In this document: positions 46,738 through 56,722 of the stretch, one piece after another
Numbering within the stretch: the first letter of the stretch is position 1
How the letters are laid out: the number at the start of each line of letters is the position of its first letter
Assembly (NCBI RefSeq): GCF_002706425.1
Contig: NZ_CP017713.1
Location: 496,001 to 560,000, forward strand
Direction of reading: 5' to 3'
DNA length: 64,000 bases
Source of the DNA: Loigolactobacillus coryniformis subsp. coryniformis KCTC 3167 = DSM 20001
GTDB taxonomy: Bacteria; Bacillota; Bacilli; Lactobacillales; Lactobacillaceae
The notes under the pieces: generated by a model
What the model was told of the DNA's origin: nothing
What the model saw: the letters and a program-made list of their open reading frames with translations, nothing else
The model's database searches: none
Made by a program: the position numbers and the translations under genes

Positions 46738-47326
46738 ACATTGTAAATCCGGCAAACAGATTCAATTTTTTATTATTTCATCTGTCAACTTGACAGGGCC
46801 TAGTGCAACCAAAGCAAGTTTGATGGGACCATTTTCTGGGATTGGCGATACCTTATTCTGGGGAATTCTACGGGTAGTTGCTGCAGGAATTGCTATGACA
46901 TTTGGAACACAAGGCAATATTTTAGCACCAATCGTCTTCCTAATTGTTTATAATGTACCATCATTTTGGTGCCGGTGGGAGCTGACAAAGTTAGGCTATT
47001 CTTTAGGCTCTCATTATATTGAGGATATGTATGAATCAGGCATGATGGATATACTTACAAAAGCGGCCAGTGTTTTGGGATTAATTATGTTGGGAGGGAT
47101 GACAGGTAATTTAGTGACATTTAAATCAAAAATGATTTTCCATCTTGGTGGTGGTCAAACATTACAATTACAATCAATTTTAGATCAGATTTTTAAGGGA
47201 ATTATACCTTTATCGTTGACACTAGGATGTTTCTATCTATTATCAAAAAAGAATGTAAGTTTTACAGTATTAATGATTGGTGTTATCGTTCTTAGCTTAG
47301 TATTGGCTTTCTTCGGCATTGCGTAA
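46738..47326 (+). pseudogene. PTS mannose/sorbose-family IID component, 5'-truncated
   Basis: After the IS30 end the frame encodes TKASLMGPFSGIGDTLFWGILRVVAAGIAM, the conserved IID block, then transmembrane segments and ends LSLVLAFFGIA. About 190 of the roughly 280 residues of a IID protein remain; the N-terminal part is absent to the left of the IS. The upstream in-frame sequence from 46610 belongs to the IS. No IIA/IIB/IIC partners are present in the window. Confidence 0.82.
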
Positions 47327-48331
47327 ATTATTGAAGTTATAGTTAAAATAATGCTATTTAAATTTGAATGCTTAAAATGTAAGTTAGAGTTGTAATTGGT
47401 CATAAAGGATGATGTTGAAATTAGGTGTTATTGGAACTAATTGGATTACAGAACAATTTATCCAAGCGACAAAAATAACAGGAAAGTATCAGTTGAATAC
47501 TGTATATTCAAGGAGTAAGAATAAGGCACAAACAATAGCAAATAAATACCATGCTAAAGAAATTTTTACTAATTTGGAATCCTTTTTTTCTAAAGGAGAT
47601 TTTGAAATTGTCTGTATTGCCTCACCAAATAGTTTACATTTTAAACAAGCTAAATCAGCTATAGCTGCCGGAAAACACATTATTGTTGAAAAGCCAGCTT
47701 TTTCTAGCCCTAGCGAAATGTTGGTCATAAATAATTTATTATTAAAGAATACAGGACTGTTTTTCTTTGAGGCGGCACGTCGTATTTATGAACCTAATTT
47801 TAAAGCCGTTCAAGCGGCAGTTACTCAGTTAGATAAATTGCAAGGTGTTACTTTGACATATATGAAATATTCCACTCGATATGATCAAGTGCTTGCTGGC
47901 GGTGAACCAAATATTTTTCCCTTAAGTTTTCTGGTGGTGCCCTACAGGATTTAGGTGTATACGATGCTATATCATGGTTTGAAGTGCCAGAGATGGTGTA
48001 TTATTATACGACATTTTTATCAATTGGTATTGATGGTAAGGGGATAGCTATTCTACGATATAAAGATTTTGATGTAACATTAATGATTGGGAAAACTGCT
48101 GCTACTTATCTACAGTCAGAAATCTATGGCTTACATGAAACTATCAGAATAGGTGAAAGTGCCGCTGACATTCATGAAATCAAACTATACAATCGTGATG
48201 AAGTGACCTTACTAAGTATGCTACCAACAAATAATCCAATGTTATATGAAGCGCAGGCTTTTAGCAGAATGATTGAAATGAATGATCATATTACTGCAGA
48301 AAAGTATTTATATTTGAGTAAACAACTAAAC

Positions 48332-49888
48332 CGTGAAAGTTCAAAACCCAGCTAAACCCTGATTGCACTAAGTTATTTTAGCCCAAAATTAAACACAAGC
48401 AGCTCCTTGAAGTATACTTGAGTCGTCTAAACCACGATACAAAGGAGTGCTTGTGCTATGGCTAGTATACCGCAAAATAAAATTGAAAAATCAAGTTTTA
48501 AAATAATTACCCAATTTTGTGCCTTGGCGCACCTACCAGCTTTGGTCCGCTTGCTCAATGATCACCGCCATTCTAACGTTTCACTAACTGCAATCTTGAT
48601 TTGGTTACTCAAGGTTATTTTCCAGCGGCGGACACTTTACCGAGCAGAAGCACCAGGCATGTGTACCAAACGCACGGTCTACAATATCTTGAATGACGGT
48701 CGGATCAATTGGCAACGGCTTAGTTGTTTATTGGCACAACGGGTGATTACTGGCCTAGCACAGTGGCTCGACGCCCGCAAAAGTGGTGCGCTGATCATTG
48801 ATGACACCCTGATCTCACGACTGAATGCGAAACAAACCGAGCTTTTAGCCAACACCTTCGATCATGATCGGCAACGCTACTTAAAAGGTTACCGTGGTTT
48901 GACCTTGGCTTGGAGTAACGGCCAGCTCGTGTTGCCAGTCACGACGGCAGTTTTGTCGTCACAGAAAGCACGTAATCGGGTGGGCACACCAGCTAAAACT
49001 TTAGATCAACGCACCTTAGCCGGACAACGGCGGGCCCAAGCGATGCGGCCAATGCCAGCGGTCGCACTAGAACTGATCAAGCAAGCGCGGGCAAATGGGC
49101 TCAAAGCTAAATATGTGCTATTCGATAGTTGGTTTACCTCGCCTAAAATGTTTGCGGCGTTAAACGACCAAAAGTTGATCGGTATTGGCATGCTTAAACG
49201 GACCAAGAAGATCTATTACCGCTATCGTGGCCGCCAATACACCGTCAAAACGCTCTATCAGTACTTACGTCAGTCGCATCGTCAACCACGAGCCGACTAT
49301 TTATATAGTTGCGTGGTTCAGGCCGCTACCGCAAAGTTACCGTTACGCTTAGTTTTTGTCGCTAAACGCCATTGCGCCAACGACTACCTGGTGTTAGCGA
49401 CCACAAAAACCAATCTGACCCCGGCAGCGATCATTCAACTTTATAGTCGCCGTTGGCAGATTGAGAACTATTTTAAGGCCGCCAAACAATATTTACGCCT
49501 TGATCAGACTCAGATCCAGGATTATGACGGGCTTTGTGCGCATATGGCTGTGACCATGATGACCTATGATCTGTTGGCTTGGCAACAGCGGCGCCAACCA
49601 GGCGACCCAACGATTGGCGATATTTTCTATCAATTGGATACCTTACTGCCGATCATTGATCTGGCGACTGCAATCGGCCAGTTACTAGGTGAGTTGACTA
49701 ACCTAAAGGTGACTAAATCACCTGCAAAAATGACTGCGCAGATCAAGACACTGATTGACCAATTTTTAAATGGCTTATCGATTCAAACTTCGGCGCTGAT
49801 CACGCTGAGCATGAGCAATAGTTGAAGGTTAATTTTTAGGCTGTAAAGCTTGGTGGACTAAGGGATTACTCGAATTGGAACTTTCACG
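48332..49888 (+). mobile_element. IS4-family insertion sequence in the Gfo/Idh gene
   Basis: Ends CGTGAAAGTTC and GAACTTTCACG are exact inverted repeats, with further imperfect matching inward. The flanks share only an imperfect AGTAAACAA-n-TAAA, so no clean target duplication is called. Confidence 0.7.
48458..49825 (+). CDS. IS4-family transposase
   Basis: This 455-residue transposase has ALIIDDTLISRLNAKQTELLANTFDH (first Asp), YVLFDSWFTSPKMFAAL (second Asp) and YSRRWQIENYFKAAKQYLRLDQTQ (YREK signature with the Glu). The ribosome site is GGAG. Intact. Confidence 0.9.
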   Translation: MASIPQNKIEKSSFKIITQFCALAHLPALVRLLNDHRHSNVSLTAILIWLLKVIFQRRTLYRAEAPGMCTKRTVYNILNDGRINWQRLSCLLAQRVITGLAQWLDARKSGALIIDDTLISRLNAKQTELLANTFDHDRQRYLKGYRGLTLAWSNGQLVLPVTTAVLSSQKARNRVGTPAKTLDQRTLAGQRRAQAMRPMPAVALELIKQARANGLKAKYVLFDSWFTSPKMFAALNDQKLIGIGMLKRTKKIYYRYRGRQYTVKTLYQYLRQSHRQPRADYLYSCVVQAATAKLPLRLVFVAKRHCANDYLVLATTKTNLTPAAIIQLYSRRWQIENYFKAAKQYLRLDQTQIQDYDGLCAHMAVTMMTYDLLAWQQRRQPGDPTIGDIFYQLDTLLPIIDLATAIGQLLGELTNLKVTKSPAKMTAQIKTLIDQFLNGLSIQTSALITLSMSNS

Positions 49889-50029
49889 ACTTAGTAAACA
49901 AGTAAATCAAGTCTTGTATGATTTACGAAGTTCTGCCGAAATAGAATTTGCTGCAGATATAGACTGCTAATCAAGTATGCAAAACTTATGCTTTTATTTT
50001 GTGCTTACCGTAATATGACTTTTATAATT

Positions 50030-50083
50030 AAACCAGAAACGACATAAGCTCTAAATTCAGAGCTTATGTCGTTTCTGGTTTTA
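50030..50083. terminator. Strong bidirectional hairpin
   Basis: AAACCAGAAACGACATAAGC pairs perfectly with its complement, with a TAAATTC loop and A/T tracts on both sides. It ends the dehydrogenase remnant region and isolates the PRD regulator. The rest of 49971-50196 holds no gene. Confidence 0.88.
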
Positions 50084-50732
50084 GGACAAAAATTACTTTC
50101 CTAGCTTGGGCGGAAGAAAATCATGTTTGTATGGATATGAAATTTACCATAGGATAAACATGTAAGGTAAGTTGTCGAATGGAGGAAGGAAATAACATGA
50201 AGGATAAATATGCTAAACTTCTTCTTCAATTACAAAAGAGTAGAGGTGGTATTGGTGGGCAAGCATTGGCAAAAGACTTGAACGTTAGTACAAGAACAAT
50301 ACGAAATTACATTAAAGATTTAAATGAAAACTATTTAACTGAAGGTACGATCACCTCAGACAGCACTAAAGGTTATATTCTAAATGGATCAATTACTAAT
50401 TTAACAGAAACAGATCAGTTAATTTTTGAACAGCGCGCTTTTTTTATCATTAAGTATTTAATGAGCGAATCTGATGTATCTTATGAAATATTAGCTAATA
50501 GATTACATTATTCAGTGCCGACAATTCGTAGCGATATTTATCGTATTCAAAAGATTATTGAATCAGAAAGACGAAACGTAAAACTCGAAGCAATTATTTT
50601 TCAAGGTGTATCACTACTTGGCGATGAGTTAGACTGTAGGCTGTTGTTAGATAGCTTTTTCAATCCACAATTATTGAATACTGAACAGTTTTTAATTGAT
50701 TTTAATTTTTATTTTGATGGTTGGGCAAATAT

Positions 50733-52216
50733 CAGCACTTTACAGCTTTTTAAAAAAATTTGGATATAAAAAGGCACGAATGCCTATTCTTTGCTAAAAT
50801 GAGTTCGACAAAAAACCACTCAGAAAGAAGGATTCGTGTTGAACTCATTTTATCAAAAATCATCACTTTTAACCACCCTCCACGCCTATTTTTTTGATTT
50901 AAAAGCGGCTGGCTTGTCTAAGCCAATGGGCCTTAACTATTTTTGGTTGTGTCTAGCGTTGTTAGTGATCGGTGACCGCCACTCGATCCGCCACTTATTT
51001 GAACAATTTCTGGGCCGGGTGACGAAGCATTCTTTGAACACGTTTTATCGGGCTTTGGCAGTGATCGGTGACCACTTGCCACAGTTAGAAGTGCGCAACT
51101 TGACGTATTTACTGACCTTGATTCCCACTACTTGTCAGGACTTGCCCTTATTATTGGTTCTGGATGACACGGTCCAACCCAAGTTCGGCCACAAATTTAC
51201 CGGCGTCAAATATCTATTCGATCACGCCGCACATACGGGTAAGCGGCTCGTCAATGCCCATGATTTCGTTACTTTAGGTCTGATGATCCCAACACAGCGG
51301 GACCAAGATGACCAGCCAGTTTATACGTTCTTACCGTTAGCCACGCACCTTTATCAGGCGGAACAGGCGACCAAATACCAGCAAGCGGCGCAAATGATCA
51401 AGACGACTTTGAAATCGATCGCCAGCGACCAACAAGTGTTCCTACTGTGTGACAGTTGGTATCCCAAAGCTGAGATCAACCAACTGGTCATGACGCAACC
51501 TAATCTAGCTATGATCGCCAATGTGCGTAAAGATACCGCCATGTTTGGCTTACCCAAACGCACCGGTAAGCGCGGCCGGCCGCGGAAATATGGTGACCAG
51601 ATCCATTTGGGAAATATTGCATTAAATCTTTGTTCGGCCGGAGATCAGATCGGTATAGTGCGGTGTCTGACACGCTTGATGCCCCAGCCAGTTTACATGA
51701 TCCGCGTACAACGCAAGACGACTTGTCGTCTGTTCATGGCGACGAGCGCGCCCGAAGAATTAGCGGCGATCACAACCGAAACCCTAGCCGTTGATCCGAC
51801 CCAGCTCACCTATCGGACGCCGGAGACCAGCGCCCCTGCGCCAGCGCTACGAGCGTTGGCCTACTATCAAAAACGTTGGGCGATCGAGACCTATTTTTAT
51901 GAAATGAAAACATTCTGGCACTTCGGTGATTACGCCGTGCGTTCAGTAGCCAAGATTGAAGCCGATCATCATTTATTGAATACGGCGTATACCTTGATGA
52001 TCGTATTGCCATTGACCCAACCTAGTTTAGCTTTTTTGGTAACCAAAAGTTTGCGTGAACGCAAACTCTGGTTAAGTCGGCAAATTCAAGCGGCGCTGTT
52101 TTTGGCTAGTTTAGCGCGGCAAGTGCAAAGGCGGTTAAAAACAACACCGGCCAAAGTGGTGATTCAGTGGTTGGCTTCTTGTTGGTCGGGGGTCAGTGAA
52201 AAGCTGTAAAGTGCTG
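50733..52216 (+). mobile_element. IS4-like insertion sequence in the PRD regulator (1484 bp)
   Basis: Inverted ends CAGCACTTTACAGCTTTT match on both sides, with an 8-bp target duplication GCAAATAT (50725-50732 and 52217-52224). Clean boundaries imply a simple, fairly recent insertion. Confidence 0.92.
50836..52209 (+). CDS. DDE transposase, IS4/IS701-like
   Basis: This 457-residue transposase has LLLVLDDTVQPKFGHKFTGV (first Asp), VFLLCDSWYPKAEIN (second Asp) and YYQKRWAIETYFYEMKTFWHFG, whose Y-RW-E-K spacing matches the IS4 YREK motif. An ATG/TTG start lies near 50836. Not closely related to the other IS4 transposase in the window. Confidence 0.88.
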   Translation: MLNSFYQKSSLLTTLHAYFFDLKAAGLSKPMGLNYFWLCLALLVIGDRHSIRHLFEQFLGRVTKHSLNTFYRALAVIGDHLPQLEVRNLTYLLTLIPTTCQDLPLLLVLDDTVQPKFGHKFTGVKYLFDHAAHTGKRLVNAHDFVTLGLMIPTQRDQDDQPVYTFLPLATHLYQAEQATKYQQAAQMIKTTLKSIASDQQVFLLCDSWYPKAEINQLVMTQPNLAMIANVRKDTAMFGLPKRTGKRGRPRKYGDQIHLGNIALNLCSAGDQIGIVRCLTRLMPQPVYMIRVQRKTTCRLFMATSAPEELAAITTETLAVDPTQLTYRTPETSAPAPALRALAYYQKRWAIETYFYEMKTFWHFGDYAVRSVAKIEADHHLLNTAYTLMIVLPLTQPSLAFLVTKSLRERKLWLSRQIQAALFLASLARQVQRRLKTTPAKVVIQWLASCWSGVSEKL

Positions 52217-53557
52217 GCAAATATAGGATCCATTAAAAAATTATGTTCTTATATTTATCGAGAATTAAAGCGTAACAATATCAAATGTGATGTTAAATTA
52301 TTACGTTCCGTATTAACTTATTTAGTAATTTCAGTTTATCGTAACGAGCATGATCATTTTTTGAATAATACTGTAACAAGTACTATGAATATCAATAAAT
52401 CGGTGTATGTCTTAGCAGAAGCGTTATTTCATCAAACCGTTAGTCTTATTAGTGAGAATACACTAGTTGTGACTAAAAAAATTGAAAATTTTTATTGGTT
52501 TTTGATTAGTCAGGAGTTTAGCAGTACTATCGGTCAGCAGTATTATTCAATCAATTCGGAAATTTTGGATTGGGTTAAGGAAGCATTATCTCAAACGAAT
52601 AAAATTCATCAGATTGATTTTACAAACGATCAAAAATTATTGACGGATCTGGCATTGCATATTTCGCGTGATATTTTACCATTAAAATTTAATTTCTTTA
52701 TTGAAAATTCTTATCTCCATCATATTAAGACTGATTATGTTGTTGCCTATCAATATGCAGTGACTTTTACGGAATGTTTAAAGCAAGGAGCAGAAATCAC
52801 ATTACCAGAAAATGAAATCGGTTACTTAGCGCTGCATTTTGCTGCCTATATTGAACGTCATAAGCAGCGGGATATAGATGTAGCAATTATATATGGCGCA
52901 CATGCGGTATCGGCGAAATTACTAGCTCATCGAATTGAGGAATTATTTTCTAATTTAAATGTTAAGCGAATTGTGCATATTTCAAATATAAAAAAAGTAC
53001 AAGATATTGATTTTATTATTGCAAGTGATCGAATTGTTGTTGAAACAGAGATTCCATTTGTTTTGGTCAATGATTTGTTAACTAAAAATGATGTGAAGAA
53101 AATTAACTTACAAATTAATCAGCTAGTTTTATCCAATGTGTTAAAAAATAGCGTTTTAGTTCATGGACAATTTTCTAATAAAACAGAAGTTATTAAGCAA
53201 CTTCTAGTTCAGTTAAAGCAACCAGAAATGTTGGACAATGTCATGGAGCGAGAACGGCTCTCTTCAACTGATGTTGGAACATTCACAGCTTTACCGCATC
53301 CATTGATTATGAAGACGGATTGCCCGTTCTCTATGGGAATCGCTGTTCTAGATAAGCCGATTCAATGGGGTGAACGTGAAGTGAGTTTAGTCATTTTACC
53401 ACTACCAAACTCAAACAATCATTTAGAGTATGAACGAGTATTCGGTATTTTACAGAAGATCATTGTTAATGAAGATAATTTAGCTCAGTTAAAGCGTTTA
53501 CAAGTACCAACTGATTTTATGAAATTAATTTTATAATGGAAATGAGGCGAATTATAA

Positions 53558-55474
53558 ATGGAGATTTCTGAAGTATTAAGTCAAGATAATATTCAACTTG
53601 ATTTACAGGGGGCAGGTAAGGATGATGTAATACGATCATTGGCTACATTACTCTATCAAAATGGTAGTATTAGTGATTTAGAGGGATATATTAAGGATGT
53701 TTGGAAAAGAGAAAAAGAGATTTCAACCGCTGTGGGTAATGGTATTGCGATACCTCATGCAAAGAGTAAGTATGTTAAGAAAACGGCAATTGCATTTGGT
53801 CGCTCATTAAGTGGCATTCAATATGGTGAAGAAAAATGTCAATTATTTTTCTTGATTGCTGCCGGTGAAAATGCGTCAAATGAGCATTTAAAGGCACTGT
53901 CAAAATTATCTGGTTTTTTGATGGACGATATCTTTCGTGCACATTTAATATTAGCACAAAGCAATGCTGAAGTTCTTGATTTAGTTAATGAAAAAGAAGT
54001 AGATGAAAAAACTGATTCATCTGATGTAATTGCAAAGCCAAATGATAGCCAAAACTTTATAGTTGGTGTGACAGCGTGTACAGCCGGGATAGCCCATACT
54101 TATATGTCCGCCAAAGCTCTAGAGGATGCTGGTGAAAAACTTGGTATTAAAGTTAAGATTGAAACAGAAGGATCTAGCGGTACCGAAAATGAATTGACAA
54201 GTGATGAAATTAAACAAGCAAGTGGTGTTGTAATTGCCGCTGATCGCACGATTGATATGTCACGCTTTAGTGGAAAGCGTGTGTTACAAACTTCGACTAA
54301 AGCCGGTATTAATGATGCTGAAAACTTAATTAGAACTGCAAATTCAGCACCAATTTATCAAGGTAATGATGGTGATAATGCAATAATTGAGCAGCAAACC
54401 AGTGCAAAATCTATTGGTTTTGGTATCTATAAACATCTTATGAATGGTGTTTCGTTTATGCTACCTTTTGTGGTTGCCGGTGGTATTTTGATTGCAATAT
54501 CGTTTATGTTTGGTACCGGTTCTGCAGATCCTAAAAGTGCAGATTATAATGCACTAGCTGCTTTTTTAAATATGGTTGGTAGCAAAGCCGCATTTGGATT
54601 GATGGTACCTATATTTGCTGGTTATGTTGCATATAGTATTGCTGATCGTCCTGGGTTGGCACCTGGTGCAATTAGTGGTATGGTTGCATATTTAGGTGGT
54701 TCAGGTTTCTTAGGTGGGGTAGTTGCTGGATTTTTAGCAGGCTACATCATTTTAGGCCTGAAAAAAGTATTCAGTAAATTACCACAATCTCTGCAAGGAT
54801 TGAATCCGGTACTATTATATCCAGTTTTTGGTACATTGTTTACAACATTAATTATCCAATATTCAATTAATGGTCCGGTTAGTGGGTTCAATAAGGTATT
54901 AACTGCTTGGTTAAGTCATATGGGTGGTACTAATGCTGTATTAGTCGGCTTTATTCTGGGTGGTTTATTAGTGAGTGATATGGGTGGTCCGTTAAATAAG
55001 ATAACGTATGCGTTTGGTATTCAAATGTTAACTACAGGAGTAAACGCGCCAATGGCAGCAATTATGTGTGGGGGGATGATCCCGCCAATTGCACTAGGAC
55101 TTGCAACCACAATTTTTAGAAATAAATTCACGTCTCAAGAACGTGAAACGGGTAAAGTTGCATATGTTTTAGGTGCTTGCTTTATTACTGAAGGCGTTAT
55201 CCCATTTGCCGGTGCAGATCCATTAAGAGTTATTCCAGCAAACATAGTGGGTGCAGGAGTTGGCGGTGCATTATCGATGGCCTTTGGAATCACACTTTCA
55301 GCCCCACATGGTGGTATCTTTGTCATTCCAATTGCCATCAATAAACCATTATTATATCTTGGATGTATTTTTGCTGGCGCAGCAGTTGAATGTTTGATTG
55401 TTGGTTTGACTAAGAAAAGTGTAGCAACTGATGAAGTTAAAGATACAAAATCAGATGCAGTTTCATTATTTTAG
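53558..55474 (+). CDS. PTS fructose-family EIIABC
   Basis: This 638-residue permease has EIIA (residues 1-145, phospho-His 67 in AIPHAKS), EIIB (about 165-265, phospho-Cys 174 in VGVTACTAGIAHTYM) and EIIC (about 285-620, with roughly nine membrane segments, GISFMFG and SDMGGPLNK). The domain order is that of fructose permeases of Firmicutes. Fructose-family PTSs phosphorylate C1 of ketoses, but family members also take mannose-type and other sugars, so the substrate is open. It is followed 24 bp later by a class II aldolase and preceded by the broken PRD regulator. Confidence 0.93.
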   Translation: MEISEVLSQDNIQLDLQGAGKDDVIRSLATLLYQNGSISDLEGYIKDVWKREKEISTAVGNGIAIPHAKSKYVKKTAIAFGRSLSGIQYGEEKCQLFFLIAAGENASNEHLKALSKLSGFLMDDIFRAHLILAQSNAEVLDLVNEKEVDEKTDSSDVIAKPNDSQNFIVGVTACTAGIAHTYMSAKALEDAGEKLGIKVKIETEGSSGTENELTSDEIKQASGVVIAADRTIDMSRFSGKRVLQTSTKAGINDAENLIRTANSAPIYQGNDGDNAIIEQQTSAKSIGFGIYKHLMNGVSFMLPFVVAGGILIAISFMFGTGSADPKSADYNALAAFLNMVGSKAAFGLMVPIFAGYVAYSIADRPGLAPGAISGMVAYLGGSGFLGGVVAGFLAGYIILGLKKVFSKLPQSLQGLNPVLLYPVFGTLFTTLIIQYSINGPVSGFNKVLTAWLSHMGGTNAVLVGFILGGLLVSDMGGPLNKITYAFGIQMLTTGVNAPMAAIMCGGMIPPIALGLATTIFRNKFTSQERETGKVAYVLGACFITEGVIPFAGADPLRVIPANIVGAGVGGALSMAFGITLSAPHGGIFVIPIAINKPLLYLGCIFAGAAVECLIVGLTKKSVATDEVKDTKSDAVSLF

Positions 55475-55497
55475 ATAATCGAAAGGAAGTACTAGTT

Positions 55498-56460
55498 ATG
55501 GTATTAGTTTCAGCAAAGGTATTGGTTGATAAAGCTTATCAGAATCATTTTGCAGTAGGTGCTTTTAATGTTGGCAATAGTGAATTTGTTAAAAATATTC
55601 TCGCTGTTGCTGAAGATTTAAAATCACCAGTTATTATGCAGATTCACCCATATGAGTATGATTTGATGGGGAGTGATATTGTTAAATATGTACGCGAGGC
55701 CGCTATGACTGCCAATGTCCCAGTGGCGATCCATTTAGATCATGGTCGTGATATCAATGATGTTATGCGAGCTTTGCGCGATCAAATGAATTCCGTTATG
55801 ATTGATACTTCAGGCTTGCCATTTGCCGAAAATTTAGCAACGACTAAGCAGGTCGTTGATTTGGCACATCGAATTGGTGTCGCTGTTGAGGCTGAACTTG
55901 GTAGTATTGGTAATCGTAATGCAACAGCTGATAATAATATGGGTCGTGTTTATACTGATCCAAAAAGTGCAAAAGAATTTGTTGATCAAACGGGAGTTGA
56001 TGATTTAGCAGTTGCCATTGGTACCGTTCATGGACCATATCCGAGTGGTGATAATGACATTAAAATTGACCGGCTTGATGCGCTAAATGAGGTATTACAC
56101 ATGCCTTTAGTACTACATGGTGGTTCTAATAATCCTAATAATAAAATTAAGGAAGCAATCGCGCACGGGATAGCCAAGGTTAATATTTCAACTGATATTA
56201 AGATGCCATATTATCATGCAATTAAAGATACTGTTTTAGCAAAACCAGATCAGTATGAGCCTTGGATCATGACACCAGCAGCCGATGAGGTGCAGAAACA
56301 AGTTTTACGTGATAAGATGTTGCTTTTTGGCAGTGATGATAAGGCTAAATTGTATTTTAACGATCCAGAAACATTGAAGCCATTATATCCGTATGATAGC
56401 GATATTGTGGATGAAATTATTTATGATCAACAGACTGATGAAACATTAGTTGCTCGGTAA
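55498..56460 (+). CDS. Class II ketose-bisphosphate aldolase
   Basis: This 320-residue zinc aldolase of the FbaA/GatY/KbaY family cleaves a ketose phosphate to dihydroxyacetone phosphate and an aldehyde. The catalytic Asp81 and the zinc His82 are in IHLDHGRD; AVEAELGSIGN, VAIGTVHGPYP, PLVLHGGSNNP and KVNISTDIK are further family blocks. It is cotranscribed with the PTS EIIABC and followed by a terminator. A PTS plus an aldolase with no separate kinase suggests that the imported phosphosugar itself is the aldolase substrate. Confidence 0.9.
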   Translation: MVLVSAKVLVDKAYQNHFAVGAFNVGNSEFVKNILAVAEDLKSPVIMQIHPYEYDLMGSDIVKYVREAAMTANVPVAIHLDHGRDINDVMRALRDQMNSVMIDTSGLPFAENLATTKQVVDLAHRIGVAVEAELGSIGNRNATADNNMGRVYTDPKSAKEFVDQTGVDDLAVAIGTVHGPYPSGDNDIKIDRLDALNEVLHMPLVLHGGSNNPNNKIKEAIAHGIAKVNISTDIKMPYYHAIKDTVLAKPDQYEPWIMTPAADEVQKQVLRDKMLLFGSDDKAKLYFNDPETLKPLYPYDSDIVDEIIYDQQTDETLVAR

Positions 56461-56517
56461 TATATCAGTGAAAGCTTAAGAAAAAAGTATGAAATTAAAA
56501 GGATGAATGTATAAGAG

Positions 56518-56551
56518 CAAGCGTAAGCAAATTTTTTACTTACGCTTTTTT
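56518..56551 (+). terminator. Terminator after the PTS-aldolase operon
   Basis: AAGCGTAAG pairs with CTTACGCTT, followed by a T tract. The space 56552-56722 carries the promoter region of the ROK gene; no clear box is called. Confidence 0.82.
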
Positions 56552-56722
56552 GTGTTTTCTTGTTAAAAAAAGTGTATTAATAATGATATGATGGAATATA
56601 CTAAAGCTAAGTAAAGAGAGAAGGCAAACCTTATTTATAAGATAAAGGGTGTGTCTTATCGTGTAATGTGAATATGAGAAAAGCTTTATCATACATCTCA
56701 TATATTTATGAGGAGCAGCGAT

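Larger units (their letters stand above)
47412..49970 (+). pseudogene. Gfo/Idh/MocA oxidoreductase, frameshifted and split by an IS
   Basis: The N-terminal Rossmann half begins MLKLGVIGTNWITEQFIQATK and contains the EKP motif in HIIVEKPAF. Near 47930 the frame is lost (SFLVVPYRI and stop), while GGALQDLGVYDAISWFE continues in another frame to 48331. An IS4-like element follows, after which LSKQVNQVLYDLRSSAEIEF to the stop at 49970 is the C-terminus of the family. Two independent lesions make it dead. It was probably an NAD-dependent sugar dehydrogenase. Confidence 0.85.
50197..53536 (+). pseudogene. PRD-containing PTS transcriptional regulator (BglG/MtlR type), split by an IS
   Basis: The first part (50197-50732) has helix-turn-helix GGQALAKDLNVSTRTIRNYIKDLN and a second DNA-binding unit near ILANRLHYSVPTIRSDI. 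The rest (52217-53536) has PRD domains (DYVVAYQYAVTFTECL to YLALHFAAYIERHK), an EIIB-like region and a C-terminal EIIA domain (GTFTALPHPLIM). Removing the IS and one GCAAATAT copy restores the frame (WANI-GSIKKL). The ATG at 50197 follows GGAGGAAGG. It probably once activated the adjoining PTS genes, 21 bp downstream. Confidence 0.88.
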
